From Umbilicaria muhlenbergii (Eukaryota > Ascomycota > Lecanoromycetes > Umbilicariales > Umbilicariaceae): a stretch of 64,000 nucleotides of DNA. Within the stretch, counting starts at the first letter, position 1. Each line of letters starts with the position of its first letter. This document shows, one piece after another, positions 30,924 to 41,211 of the stretch. Made by a program: the position numbers and the translations under genes. The notes under the pieces were generated by a model. It made no database searches. It saw only the letters and a program-made list of their open reading frames with translations, and had not been told where the DNA came from. The DNA is taken from the NCBI GenBank assembly GCA_000611775.1, contig KK106985.1:1598291-1662290 (forward strand). Reading direction: 5' to 3'.

Positions 30924-31691
30924 CTTGATTGGGAAATTCGAGCGGTGAAGTAGGTAAGTAGTAGCTTTCTCTCTAACTGGGGCCCACAGCGGATGCAATG
31001 TGGATAACAAACAGATTTGGACGAAGCTGAATGACCAAGGGCCCCGACATGGGGTTTGCTTCTTTATAAGATATTCGGAAAACCTATTTTCCTAGATGGG
31101 GATCCTGGAGTCACGATTCATCGCAAGTTCGGCAATCGCGAAAGTTTCAAGAAGCGTTCACGAAAGGCGTATCAGATATCAGGGCAGCCGATAAAGCGTA
31201 ACAATGCCTTCCTCTGTGCTGGAGCGCCTTCGGATGTACATCTCTGGGCGCAGTCTGGTCGGCTATTGCGTGGGGACGTAAAGAGCAGGGATCTAGGTTA
31301 TCCATCCCTCAACGTTCAGGCCTCGAAACCCATGTCCAGCTATCCTTCACCCACGCTTGGAGCAACGTAATCACAATCGACAACATGAAACATACAGGAG
31401 CACGTGGGAGCCTCATGTAGCAACTGCGCTACCATATTTGACGAAACACGTACATCGACAAGGCAGCATGTTAACGACGGCAACCGCCACGACCATTACA
31501 ATAACCACTCAGCGAAAATGACGATGATTGGGGCAGTGTCAGTATTTCTTTCGCTGAAGAAAGACTCGGTCGTTACTTCTATGACTCGCAAGGTATCATG
31601 AAATGCATTCCAGTAGTGGAGAAGTCTCCCCAAAACGCCTTCGCTAAGTCAACAGGACCAAACATCCTCAGAGAAAGAACCTTCACAAGTT
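30924..31691. other. intergenic, secreted-protein promoter and AOX 3' flank
   Basis: About 770 bp. No gene or repeat recognised; open frames here are short and unlike any family I know. Confidence 0.5.
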
Positions 31692-32957
31692 TCATATCAC
31701 ATCCTGTCTTTCCCAGCCCGTTGGCTTGATATGCTGAATGCCCTTGCATGGATGTGGTTTGCTTGGATCGTCATAGACACTCACAAATGGATTCGGATCG
31801 ACGTCTTGTTTCAGGTTGCCCAGAGTGTGGTTGACTTCTCTGTGCTTCGCCTCATCTGCTCTAATGTATAGCAGAAGATCTCGCATCGTTCGCTGACCCT
31901 CCGGCATCTTCCAGTATCTGACAGCAATGTCCGGAGCTTCCAAAGTTTTCCACTTAGGCAGCTTGCCCGCGTCGATGTCGGCGATTGCGCGGGTGTATGT
32001 TAATACGGCCTCCTCCTCGAGATAGCCGACGAAGCGGTGGCAAGTTCGAGGCGAGATAATGTAGGAAAAGAACATGGCGTTGAAGAACACGCCTTGGGCG
32101 CCGAGGATCATGACTTTCATAAACCAGCCGGGTTCGGCGATCTTTAAGAATGTCAGGAGATGCATGCGTTCGTTGTATGCTTCCTCGAGAAGCGTTTCGA
32201 TCCTTGGACGAGGTTAGTAATTCTTCCGTGTGCTTAATGACAGTGAACGAACCATCCGTTGTCTCTTTTGAGTTTTCGCAAACTACGTAGATGCCGTAGT
32301 ACTCCGCCGACCATTCCTGGCACACCCGCGACACTCTCCAGGAAAACAAACCTGACCAGCCATTTCCGTTCGTTCATGGCGAACCAGCTCTTTTTGCTTC
32401 CCGTTGTGGGGTCTTTGACTCCTTTCGCGACTTCGTGATCGTGGCGGTAGCCTGTGGCGGTATCCAGACCAAATCGTAATAGGCGAACCAGTCTGAGAGC
32501 TACCCAGTCGGACCATGTTTTAGTCTCTCGGTGAGCGATACTTATACTCGATGTCTGGTCCTTGGTATAACTATCATTTTGTTAGGACAGTTGGACGAGA
32601 TACTTTTTTTCGGAGGACAGGAAATGGGCGGAACGGGTAATGCAGATATGAGCAATATAGATATTGCCACTGTTATATGTTAAAATGTGCTCACACTGGA
32701 TGACCCCATGCAGACTTGACACGTTTGACGTGTGGTGCTTCAGTGGGAGGTGGAAAGAACTCTTTCAGCTGGGTCCGTGCCGTCGAAGTGAACTGTCGTG
32801 TTGAAAGCAAAGCATGGTGAGGGGCGGTATGACTGGTGGTATGAAGCAGTGGAGCTGGGCAAGCTGCAACGGTGCTCAGGCCGAATACAGCATGTGATAT
32901 TTGCGCCTTGCCCTGGTTGAGGACAAGAGATGATGGTATCCGTAGTGATGGATACAT
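31692..32957 (-). CDS. AOX1: mitochondrial alternative oxidase
   Basis: 363 aa on three exons: 32957-32695, 32570-32253 and 32202-31692; introns are 124 and 50 nt. It is the cyanide-resistant ubiquinol oxidase on the matrix face of the inner membrane. The N-terminus is a Ser/Thr/Arg presequence up to about residue 65 ([13 protein letters not shown]). Di-iron ligands are visible: [24 protein letters not shown] (E205, H208), [14 protein letters not shown] and [12 protein letters not shown]. Two membrane-associated helices are present ([16 protein letters not shown] and [22 protein letters not shown]). Intron 2 has a TTACTAAC branch site. The gene ends [10 protein letters not shown], as in other fungal forms. 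Expression is usually induced when the cytochrome chain is blocked, through AcuK/AcuM-type regulators; an AcuK-like gene lies about 17 kb away. Confidence 0.97.
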
Positions 32958-33591
32958 CTGCGATTAGCTAATGTTATCACAGATGTTGATTGGTTGGCTT
33001 GTATTGTGTTCTGTTGTTGAAATGGATTGTGGGAGGGCAATAACAAGTACCTGCTGCCCGACCTTATATTCCAGCATGCGCTGTGGGTCTTCATCTCAGA
33101 ATAGATGCATAGCCACGGAATCCGAAATCAATAAGGACCAGGATCCGAAATCCTTTCGTAAATTCGCCGAGCCAAGAACGGTCACGTGGAATGCACGAAG
33201 CAGTGCGAACTGATGCCGGGATGGAGAGACGGTCAAGACTCCGTTCAGCTGGAGCTCCGCTTTCGAATGGTGTGCATGGGTAGAACCGGAGGTCGGAACT
33301 TTGCGGGACGTTGTCTCGTGATCGCGAGAAAGACTCGCATCAAAGCAGTCAGAATGCACGGGAAGACGAGCGGATGACAACAACGAAAGGCAAAGGCAAG
33401 AAAGCATCGGAACTGTAATTGTCATGATGAATTACATGTGAGACATCGCTTTGGGAGTCCCCACTGTTTTAATAGTCATGCCTTCCCCCAGTACATCTAC
33501 GAGTAGTTGTATCGGCCTTCAGTAGCGAGTGGCGACCCGCCATCCTGAGGACCTTCGAAGGATTCCAGGACTCCTCAGACCTTCTGCTCCG
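32958..33591. promoter_or_regulatory. AOX promoter region
   Basis: About 630 bp upstream of AOX, ending at the 3' end of the acylphosphatase gene. I looked by eye for the CGG-N7-CGG element reported for zinc-cluster control of fungal AOX genes and did not find an exact one; the closest is CGG-N4-CGG at 33287-33296. Confidence 0.4.
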
Positions 33592-34101
33592 CTACTTGAC
33601 CTCGAAAGAGCTTTCACCGTCTTTTGCGTCCTGTTCGGATTTCTCGACTTTGACTACGTGCGCCGCGGATGGGCCGCTGTTCAGGTCCTTGAGATACTTC
33701 TTAATCGACTCTTCGTCTCCTTGGGCTTCACCTTCCACCTAATCACGTTTAGTTTGTATGTGGCGGCAATGATGTTCGGACCTTGTCTCGGAGGCCCACC
33801 TTGCCGTTAGATGTATTGCTTACCCAGCCGGTCAAGCCATAACTTGAGGCCTTTTTCTGGGCGAACGAACTGATGTATGGCTTAGTTACACACCAGGCAT
33901 ATTTGATGGTAATGATGGCGATGGTTACCGGTAATTCACTCCTGTCCGAACAGTTAGCATTTCTTTCCTTGCGTTTAGCACCGGCAACGAGTGCTGTCCG
34001 CGCACCTTGAACTTCGCCATGGACTAAGAAGGAAATCTATGAATCACATCAATCACATGTGCTTTGCAGGCTCAAGCGGAATGGCATACACGCTTTGTCA
34101 T
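33592..34101 (-). CDS. acylphosphatase
   Basis: 90 aa assembled from five exons: 34101-34090 (12 nt, MTKR), 34036-34006 (31 nt), 33941-33929 (13 nt), 33869-33800 (70 nt) and 33738-33592. Introns are 53, 64, 59 and 61 nt. Acylphosphatases hydrolyse carboxyl-phosphate bonds in small cytosolic metabolites. The spliced start, MTKRISFLVHGEVQGVNYR, is the classical signature, with catalytic Arg19 in the phosphate loop and catalytic Asn37 in GLTGWVSNTSNGKVEGEAQG. The end (SGPSAAHVVKVEKSEQDAKDGESSFEV) closes the ferredoxin-like fold. Length equals the family norm. Without the tiny exons the frame reads through an ATG at 34020 into unrelated residues, so automatic prediction is likely to misplace the start. 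Confidence 0.92.
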
Positions 34102-34700
34102 CGTGTTGACTGTGGTTCCAAACCTTTGCATAGATGTATGTAACAGACGGATATGTATGGAGGAAAGACAAAACTGTTCTGGAAGTTGGCTTCTGAGGTC
34201 GTGGGGATCGTCAATGGTTATGACATCAGTGACTTTGGAAAAGGCAGCAGAAGCTGTTTTGAATTCCCCAATCCGACCCAAATTCACGGTAAACAACCCT
34301 CTACCAGGAGGACATGTCCATTCCGGAGCTGCTAAATCTAAAGCTTTCTTCACGGCAGGCTCCTGTTAATTCAAGGTGGTCATGCAAGCAACAGATGAAT
34401 AGAAAGCCGAAAATACACCCCACGACTCTAATACTCTACGGCACTCGCGAATTGATATTTGTGCTACGCGTGCCTCTCCTCCCTAGTTGCCGCGAATCCT
34501 TGCAAGCCTCCTGGCATGTGGCTGAGGAGGCATCTTAACATTTAAACATCCAACCCAAAACAAATAAAAATAACAACACTGCTCCCGAGTGACCAGTCGG
34601 CACTCGAGATGTGGGGCTCGAGCAATTTTGAGACCATCCAGTAAATTCAACACATTCATGAGCCTACTCTACGTCTTTTCGCTTTTCCGATCATCCAGCA
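34102..34700. promoter_or_regulatory. divergent promoter, acylphosphatase / fungal protein
   Basis: About 600 bp between divergent starts. An A-rich patch (about 34555-34575) precedes the plus-strand gene. No gene or repeat seen. Confidence 0.45.
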
Positions 34701-36230
34701 ATGCCATCGACCATGGCCCTCGACCCTACACCCACATCTCACTACGACCCGATGCCCTCCTCACCCCTCATAGGAGGGCCTTCACCGTCACTCTCTGCAT
34801 CCCCAACTCCGGCCATTTCAGCTTGTCCCCCGCTCGATCGCTCATTCTCTACTGCGTCCTCTGACTCTACCTTCTCTGGGCACTCGGCAGGGTCAAGGTC
34901 ATCATCTGGATCTGGCCCTCCACAGCGACGTGGCTATGTACGACCGCAGGGAGCTTACTTTGCGGAATCGGCGAAGAACAGGGATAGTGTTATGAGCCTT
35001 GGCAGCATCGCACATCTGCAATACTATTTTGCTCGTACTGGATTGCTGGACGGCAAAGGTGGTCAGCTAGCAAAGGAGGGCAACAAGAGGTCAGCAACGG
35101 GAATAGAACCACTGCGTGCTTCGATGAGGAGTTTCTCCGAGCCTACAGTATCTTCATCAAGGAGTCGTTTTGAAGAAGACTTTGTCGATAGTCCAAATGA
35201 AGAGGAAGTCCAATGCTCGGAGTGGGAGGACACTATGATGCTCCCGCCAACTGTGAGCACCTACAGTCATAGAGTCCAGTACCTACCTCCACCACCTGAT
35301 GCAGAAACTCTCAAGGCCGAGCTCAGGACGGCTTTGCTAGAAGCTCGTAATGCACTGCAGGACGTTCGAGATCATAACAGAGGCATCCTCGATCGACGGA
35401 AGGAGGAGGAAAGGCAGTTGGAAGAAAATCCTGGCGTCTCTGAAGCAAGCACGGGGGACCAAGGATGGTATGAGATTCAAGGCCTGCACATTCTAGACGT
35501 TATCACATTGGCCATCCGGGCGGCCAAGTTATACTACACAAACCATGACCATCCAGACCGCCTCTCCGGGATCAAATCAGAGCGCCAGATACGGGGAGAG
35601 CTACTGGGTGTCATGGATGTGCTCAAACGTATGGCCACGCGCAATTTTGCAGATGGAATCAAGGATCAGGAATTGAAAGTCATAGCAGACTGGGTACAAA
35701 ATGTTGAGACTTTGCTGGTTCACGAAGAAGCAGTCCAGAAACAAGAAGTACAACAGAGGGAGAGCTGGAAGTGGCTAGAAGGGTCATGGACAGATCGAAC
35801 ACGTGAGCGGGAATGGCTGTTTATGTGCTCTTTCCTTCCAGGAGTCGCTCTGCCCGAATGGACACCTCCGACAGATGCTGTGGGACAGCCTACGCATTTT
35901 CTGCAGGCTTTGGCCGACGGCTTGCACCTGGTTCATCTCCACAATGCCACCTTGAAGAAATCAAAAAGACAGTTTGGTGAGATCAAAATCTTCCATACCG
36001 ATACTACAAAACCTTACCGCCGTTCGGAGAACCTGCGATACTGGATCAAGGCAGCAGAGATCAGGTGGGAAATGAAACTGCAAGTTGACGTTACAGGGAT
36101 CGTGCATGATAAGGGAGAGGGAGGAAAAGTGTGGAATGACTTCGACGAAGCTGTCATGCAGTGGTGCAAAGTTGTTAGAGAAGAGCTTGCAAAGGAGTGG
36201 AAGGACGAAGGAGGTAAAGAATCCACCTAG
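34701..36230 (+). CDS. conserved filamentous-fungal protein, function unknown
   Basis: Single exon, 509 aa. Residues 1-100 are Ser/Pro-rich and disordered. A conserved island follows (RRGYVRPQGAYFAESAKNRD, SVMSLGSIAHLQYYFARTGLLDG). The second half is mostly helical and charged: AELRTALLEARNALQDVRDHN, GWYEIQGLHILDVITLAIRAAKLYYTNHDHPDRL, RQIRGELLGVMDVLKRMATRNFADG. Then comes a block with many Trp (WKWLEGSWTDRTREREWLFM...LPEWTPPTDA) and KKSKRQFGEIKIFHTDTTKPYRRSENLRYWIKAAEIRWE. The last part resembles a divergent helical adaptor such as a calponin-homology-like fold, but I cannot confirm this. I know the family only as an uncharacterised Pezizomycotina protein. The upstream frame is open but not conserved. 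Confidence 0.83.
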   Translation: MPSTMALDPTPTSHYDPMPSSPLIGGPSPSLSASPTPAISACPPLDRSFSTASSDSTFSGHSAGSRSSSGSGPPQRRGYVRPQGAYFAESAKNRDSVMSLGSIAHLQYYFARTGLLDGKGGQLAKEGNKRSATGIEPLRASMRSFSEPTVSSSRSRFEEDFVDSPNEEEVQCSEWEDTMMLPPTVSTYSHRVQYLPPPPDAETLKAELRTALLEARNALQDVRDHNRGILDRRKEEERQLEENPGVSEASTGDQGWYEIQGLHILDVITLAIRAAKLYYTNHDHPDRLSGIKSERQIRGELLGVMDVLKRMATRNFADGIKDQELKVIADWVQNVETLLVHEEAVQKQEVQQRESWKWLEGSWTDRTREREWLFMCSFLPGVALPEWTPPTDAVGQPTHFLQALADGLHLVHLHNATLKKSKRQFGEIKIFHTDTTKPYRRSENLRYWIKAAEIRWEMKLQVDVTGIVHDKGEGGKVWNDFDEAVMQWCKVVREELAKEWKDEGGKEST

Positions 36231-36854
36231 GGATTCTCATGGACGTGTTTGGCCAAAGACGATAGAGCACAGATCACAACTCGTATATGGCCATAGCACT
36301 GGGCGTCCGGGACGGTTTTACAGCGTCACTCGGCCTTGTTTTCTGCATGCGTTTTGATACCCACACTAAGAATGCTTGTGGCATATGGTTTGCTCCACAA
36401 GCATCAAAGAATGTCTTTGCGACAGGTGTTTTAGAACAGGCTTGGACTACAGTGTGAAGAAAAATACATGGATTGTGCTGATGTCTGCCCTGATTCTTCT
36501 TTGTGTAACGTGCATTCTCGCAGTCATCTGGAAATCCTTCCATTTGCCTTCAGATGGGTAGCGTCTTTAGGCACTTGCGGGTGAAGCACATGAAGGTCAA
36601 GCAGCGCTTAGCTGATAGTGGAGCACTTGCAAGGACTGTCACAGGCCTGCAACCAGTAACACTGAATTATACTTAAAATGATATTTGCGGCCGTTGGCCG
36701 GAGGTAGAGAAGACACTGCAGATGTAGATGCTCATGAAGCGCATGATTGCAAAAAGCAGTCCCGATTTAGGGCCTGCCTGAGAACAGATTTGCTCCAGAC
36801 ACTCTGTAACGGAGGAAGCGATAGATAGATACTTGCTTCAACACTGGATTGCTT

Positions 36855-36882
36855 TTGCTGGCTTGCTCTTGCTGGCTTGCTC
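36855..36882 (+). repeat. 14-bp direct duplication
   Basis: TTGCTGGCTTGCTC occurs twice head to tail. Confidence 0.9.
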
Positions 36883-36980
36883 AACTGTTGTTTCTAGTGC
36901 TCTTGTCCAGTTTAAGCACTCACAAGGAGACTCATAAAGTATTCACAGGAAGATTGTACCGACCAATGTCCGAGCAAGAC

Positions 36981-37020
36981 TCATGAAATATCATGAAATA
37001 TGATGAAATATGATGAAATC
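36981..37020 (+). repeat. 10-bp tandem repeat
   Basis: Four copies of TSATGAAATA (S is C in the first two copies, G in the last two; the final base differs in the last). It lies about 900 bp upstream of KAR9. Confidence 0.9.
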
Positions 37021-37904
37021 TCAGGACTAAAGTGACGTCAGGTCATGACAATAGCAGTGCCAAGGTGCAGAAGGCTGAACATGGCTTGACCGTCCGGGTT
37101 TGAGATGTGGAGATTTGATTGAGGTGGAGCTGAAACGGCGTCGGCCTGAACGGCACCCGATTCGAAGCGACCGACGCTTGTCGCTTTCGGGACTGGGGCA
37201 GTTTTGGGCCATCAATACGGAGTACACAAACAGCGCGCGCGAAGGGCACAGACATTGAACTTCCTTCGACCTCCTCCGCAGTCAGCATTGCTGCTCTGCT
37301 TGCAACTTTGCCTCTGGAGAGTCATCGATATCCGCCAACGCCGTCCATAGTGTAGAGAATCAGGGACTGGGACGCGTCAGAGAAGGGAAGCACCGCGTTG
37401 CCTTTAGCTTTCGCTTCGCGGAGCCGTTTCATCGGCCCAGCTGCCATCATCAACAACTGTTGTCACCTTCACCCACATTTGCTGCAAAGTCCGTGAGAAA
37501 GAGTGGATGGGAGAAGATGCTTCGAGATCTCGGCATAACCGTCGCATTCGGGACCAAATGATGACCTCCTTCACTCTCGCACATTGACATTCTTCCCACA
37601 GATCGCTCGCCGGTTGAGGTGAAGCTCTCGAAACCGCCTCAACGTCCTCATGGAACCTTAGCCAACTACCAGTTGAGCCGGGATATTGTCAGTCTAGTTC
37701 GCAGTGTGCCTGAGATTCCTGGATAGTACTGGGAGAGAGAAGAAGGGGCCGATTGAAGCTGGGAGGATAGTGGAGGACTTGATTTGGGAGAGTTCAGCTT
37801 GCACGAACACTCCACCAGCCGCCTTCGAGTACGATACGGGTTGCTTCCGAGCAGCCAATTAAGCCAGTTGTTGATCGCCAACTGTCCACGAAACGCGAGG
37901 AGGC

Positions 37905-40454
37905 ATGGCCGCGGAAGTGAGCAGTCTCGGTGCCGAACCAATCTCTATTAACAGCCACGGGCAGAAGGAGGCGCGGGAGGAGATATGTATGAACCTCACC
38001 ACCAAAGAAGAAGATCAACCTACCAGCTCCGAGGATGACTTGCCACCTACACCACCCCCAAAAGATACCCCAGAGCCGAAGGCTGAAGGAAACGATGATA
38101 GTGGTTCCTACCCCAACACTATGGGCAGCTCACGGTCAAGTTCGACATTTTCGTTTTCACGAGCTTCTTTCTCAGCTCAGCTGACGCATCTGGTTGCTCT
38201 CAAATTGCCCGAAGCCTCCTCGCTGTTATCCAGCATCTCCTCGATATCAACCGCGCCTGCAGCGGCTGAAGCTTTGAGCGGTTCCGCGGAGCAGATGCAA
38301 AAATGGATCCAAAAGGCGTTGAAGGTGGTAGCCGGTTTAGATGCCGATGACAACGTAGCATGGGCTGCTGCCGGGGGACGAGATGGCGTAGGAGAGATCG
38401 ATGCTGCAGTAGGAAGGTTCGAGAGTCTAATATTTGTATACGTCGCGGCAATAGAAAGATTGCAAGAACGTCAGGACATCTTGGATCTGCCCGCCGAGAA
38501 GCTGAAGGCCGTGGCTGACCAGATGGAGGTTACACTCAAAAATTGGGACGCCGTCAAAAAGCTCCTCAAAAGGGTTAAACGACAGGTAGAACTCGCTATG
38601 GAGTGGGAAGAGCTGTGGGGAGTCGTGCTAGGTGACATTGAGTTTGAGATTGAGAGTCTTTGCAAGATGGTCTTTGAGATGGAGGAGAAGCGTCACACGG
38701 CCCTAGCCGCAGATGTCAGTAATGAGAGTGGCGCTGGCTTGGATATCCAAGAATTAGAGACAATTGTGGAAGAAACCCCAAAGGGAGGAAAGAGTACATC
38801 GACTAACCGCTTCAGCTTGCCACCTACGTTTCCTGCGAGCTCTCCATTGCAGTCTCCTGCTATGGGTCACGCACAGGATGACCCAAGTTTACTCGCGTTG
38901 TTTGCGCGAATGCAACCTCTCCGAGCGTCTCTGGACTTCCTCCCTATGACACTTGAATCCTTTTATTCTAGAGCAGAGTCAATCTTACCAACTGCATGTG
39001 AGGAGCTTGAAAGCCGCAGAATCGGTCTCGAGTTGGGATGGGATGAACTTGAGCGTGATGCTGAGTCGCTAAGACAAGAATTAGCGGAAGATCGATGGGT
39101 GCTCGTGTTTAGAAACGCAGGAAGACAGGCGCAAAAAATGTGTGAGTCAGTTGAACGCAGTCTTAGCAAGCTGCAAGAGGCGGTCGACACCGGCGCACAA
39201 CATAGCAACCCGTCGCTACTGGCGAAGAAGGTGGAGAATTATGAAGCCAAGAAATTGCATTACGGATCCGCTATTCAGAGGGTTGTGTCGATTATAGACA
39301 AGGCCCTGAAAGATCGTCTGACGGTAAATGGAGAAGTCTTGCGGCTGCGTTCGGACATGCAAGCTTGGTGGACGACTCTTGAAGCAGAGATGAAAGATAT
39401 GGATCTGGCGCTTGAAGATCTCAACCTGGGTAAGAGTCAACAACTACGCGATTCGATCTCCAGCATGGTCTCCAATGATCAATCAGCTTTCGGCAGCGTC
39501 AATGAAACTCCGGCCAGCTCTCCTGCCTCTTCGGTGGCCATGGGCCCGTCCCGTGGCATGAAACGCCAACCATCAACCCCAGGACTCAACGCAGCAAGCA
39601 GACGCAGCAGCATCATGTCCAGCGCCACGTCACGTCCAAGCAATCAAAAACGTTACTCCAGCTTACCAGTTGCGTCGACAGGTACCAGTCAGCTACATCG
39701 GAAGGCCTCAACTCCAAGATTGACTGCCTTGAATGTCTCAACCATCCAACATGGCACGTCTCCACTCTCAAGCCCCACGTCTTGCTACTCAGGCACGCCC
39801 ACACGTGGCGGTCAAACACAGAGAACCGGTATGAGTCTCTCGGAGGGCAAACCACGCTGGAACTCCAGCCCTCGCGTCGAGTATGTCGAGTTCAAGCCGC
39901 TCTCCCTCACCACCCCGCCTACTTATCGTAAATCCTCACTACCCCAGCGTAGTCCTCTAAGTGCTTCTATGCATTCCTCAATACCTCTACCCAGTCCTCT
40001 CGCCCGCGAAACTTTCTCGTCCCCTGCTTCTCGTTCCGCCTCACAAACTCGACCACCCGCCCCACCCGGCGTAACCAGCACACTGGCGCTCCGTACTCGA
40101 CGCGGCACCTCTCCAGCTCCCGCACACTCGTCCTTGGGCAATACCAATGTCCTCCGTTCAAAACGTAGCACCCAGTTCTCAGCTAGCAAGTTGCCAACTT
40201 CTCAACGAGCAACCGGTCTCCCAGAGTCCAGTCCCGCGCCCAAGGCTCCTGATGCCATTGCCGAAGAGAGTCCTTCGTCTCGGCCCAAGCCCTCGAGACC
40301 AGCAACCGCGTTGGCGAACAGACGTCGAAGCAGCATGCTCCCAATCCGCAAGCCAAGAGCTGTAAGTGGACTGGACAGTACTGCCACCCCCAGGGCTAGC
40401 GGCAGGGACAGTGCAATGGGCAACAACGGCGGGGAGGAGAAGCGCTGGCGTTGA
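37905..40454 (+). CDS. KAR9: karyogamy / spindle-orientation protein Kar9
   Basis: Single exon, 849 aa. Kar9 links microtubule plus ends (through Bim1/EB1) to myosin V and positions the spindle. Residues about 80-530 hold the spectrin-like helical Kar9 domain: KWIQKALKVVAGLDADDNVAWAAAGG, RFESLIFVYVAAIERLQERQDIL, VKKLLKRVKRQVELAMEWEELWGVVLGDIEFEIESL, RASLDFLPMTLESFYSRAESILPTACEELESRR and RWVLVFRNAGRQAQKM. The rest is a Ser/Pro/Arg-rich basic tail, as expected for an EB1-binding region, with SxLP-type motifs (SKLPTSQ, SSLPQRS, SSMLPIRKP). It is longer than yeast Kar9 mainly in this tail. The ATG at 37905 opens a disordered acidic leader of about 75 residues. Confidence 0.92.
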   Translation: MAAEVSSLGAEPISINSHGQKEAREEICMNLTTKEEDQPTSSEDDLPPTPPPKDTPEPKAEGNDDSGSYPNTMGSSRSSSTFSFSRASFSAQLTHLVALKLPEASSLLSSISSISTAPAAAEALSGSAEQMQKWIQKALKVVAGLDADDNVAWAAAGGRDGVGEIDAAVGRFESLIFVYVAAIERLQERQDILDLPAEKLKAVADQMEVTLKNWDAVKKLLKRVKRQVELAMEWEELWGVVLGDIEFEIESLCKMVFEMEEKRHTALAADVSNESGAGLDIQELETIVEETPKGGKSTSTNRFSLPPTFPASSPLQSPAMGHAQDDPSLLALFARMQPLRASLDFLPMTLESFYSRAESILPTACEELESRRIGLELGWDELERDAESLRQELAEDRWVLVFRNAGRQAQKMCESVERSLSKLQEAVDTGAQHSNPSLLAKKVENYEAKKLHYGSAIQRVVSIIDKALKDRLTVNGEVLRLRSDMQAWWTTLEAEMKDMDLALEDLNLGKSQQLRDSISSMVSNDQSAFGSVNETPASSPASSVAMGPSRGMKRQPSTPGLNAASRRSSIMSSATSRPSNQKRYSSLPVASTGTSQLHRKASTPRLTALNVSTIQHGTSPLSSPTSCYSGTPTRGGQTQRTGMSLSEGKPRWNSSPRVEYVEFKPLSLTTPPTYRKSSLPQRSPLSASMHSSIPLPSPLARETFSSPASRSASQTRPPAPPGVTSTLALRTRRGTSPAPAHSSLGNTNVLRSKRSTQFSASKLPTSQRATGLPESSPAPKAPDAIAEESPSSRPKPSRPATALANRRRSSMLPIRKPRAVSGLDSTATPRASGRDSAMGNNGGEEKRWR

Positions 40455-41211
40455 CGGATGATAATATCCGACGACGATCTCATGATTTTTCAGATTAGCG
40501 AAATGGTTCACAGCGAAGGTGTTTGGAGCATACTCAGTTCAGGAAAAATTGCATACCCAGGGGCCTGATTATGTACGCATGTAAGGAGAATTTGCATGTA
40601 CGAAACAACTGCGTGAGGTTGAGGATTGGAAGTCTGGAGCGATGTGTGGTGTCGTGAATTATCAATGCAGGGGATACCGGTCGTTTTGTTCGATGGATAT
40701 TAACTGTTGTGGCAGATTCATTGTGTCTGGTGCTGTACGTAATCGTGAATGTCTTTACAGTCACTCTTGTGGTCAGAGAATACTTGTCGGTTGTCAATGT
40801 ACAAAAGGCGCAGCAGACTAGTTGATATTCACAGAGAGGGACAACATGCAGTACATCAAGATTCAAGCTATGAAGATGGAATCAGTATCAAGACACGGTA
40901 TTCAACTCAATGCAAGTGATCTTCAACCCCGTGCAATGTGGAGAGATAAAGTCTTTGTACAAAACACACATGGAGATATAGCCATAGTACAGACACTCCT
41001 CCCATCGGATAGATGTTTCAACGCCGTGCAATGCCTCGAAACAGGATAACAAAACCCCGCGCCGAACTCCAAGCCATGCTGCACAAGCCCGCCGCCCAGA
41101 ACACAGTACGTAACAGTAAAATTTCCCGGAAAAAAAGAGATGCACCCATCCACATCTCACCATCTGTCGCACCCTACCCAGTCAGCCCCCCACCCCCAAA
41201 AACCCCTACCC
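40455..41211. other. intergenic, convergent KAR9 and MTM1
   Basis: About 760 bp of convergent 3' flanks. No gene or repeat seen. Confidence 0.5.

Larger units (their letters stand above)
36231..37904. other. intergenic, KAR9 promoter
   Basis: About 1.7 kb. It contains a 14-bp exact direct duplication (36855-36882) and a 10-bp tandem repeat (36981-37020). No gene seen; short open frames are unlike known families. Confidence 0.5.

Noticed and set aside
33929-34020. Start of acylphosphatase at the internal ATG at 34020
   Set aside because: It gives MAKFKVRGQHSLP..., which lacks the VQG part of the signature. The spliced frame through two tiny upstream exons restores the complete family start.
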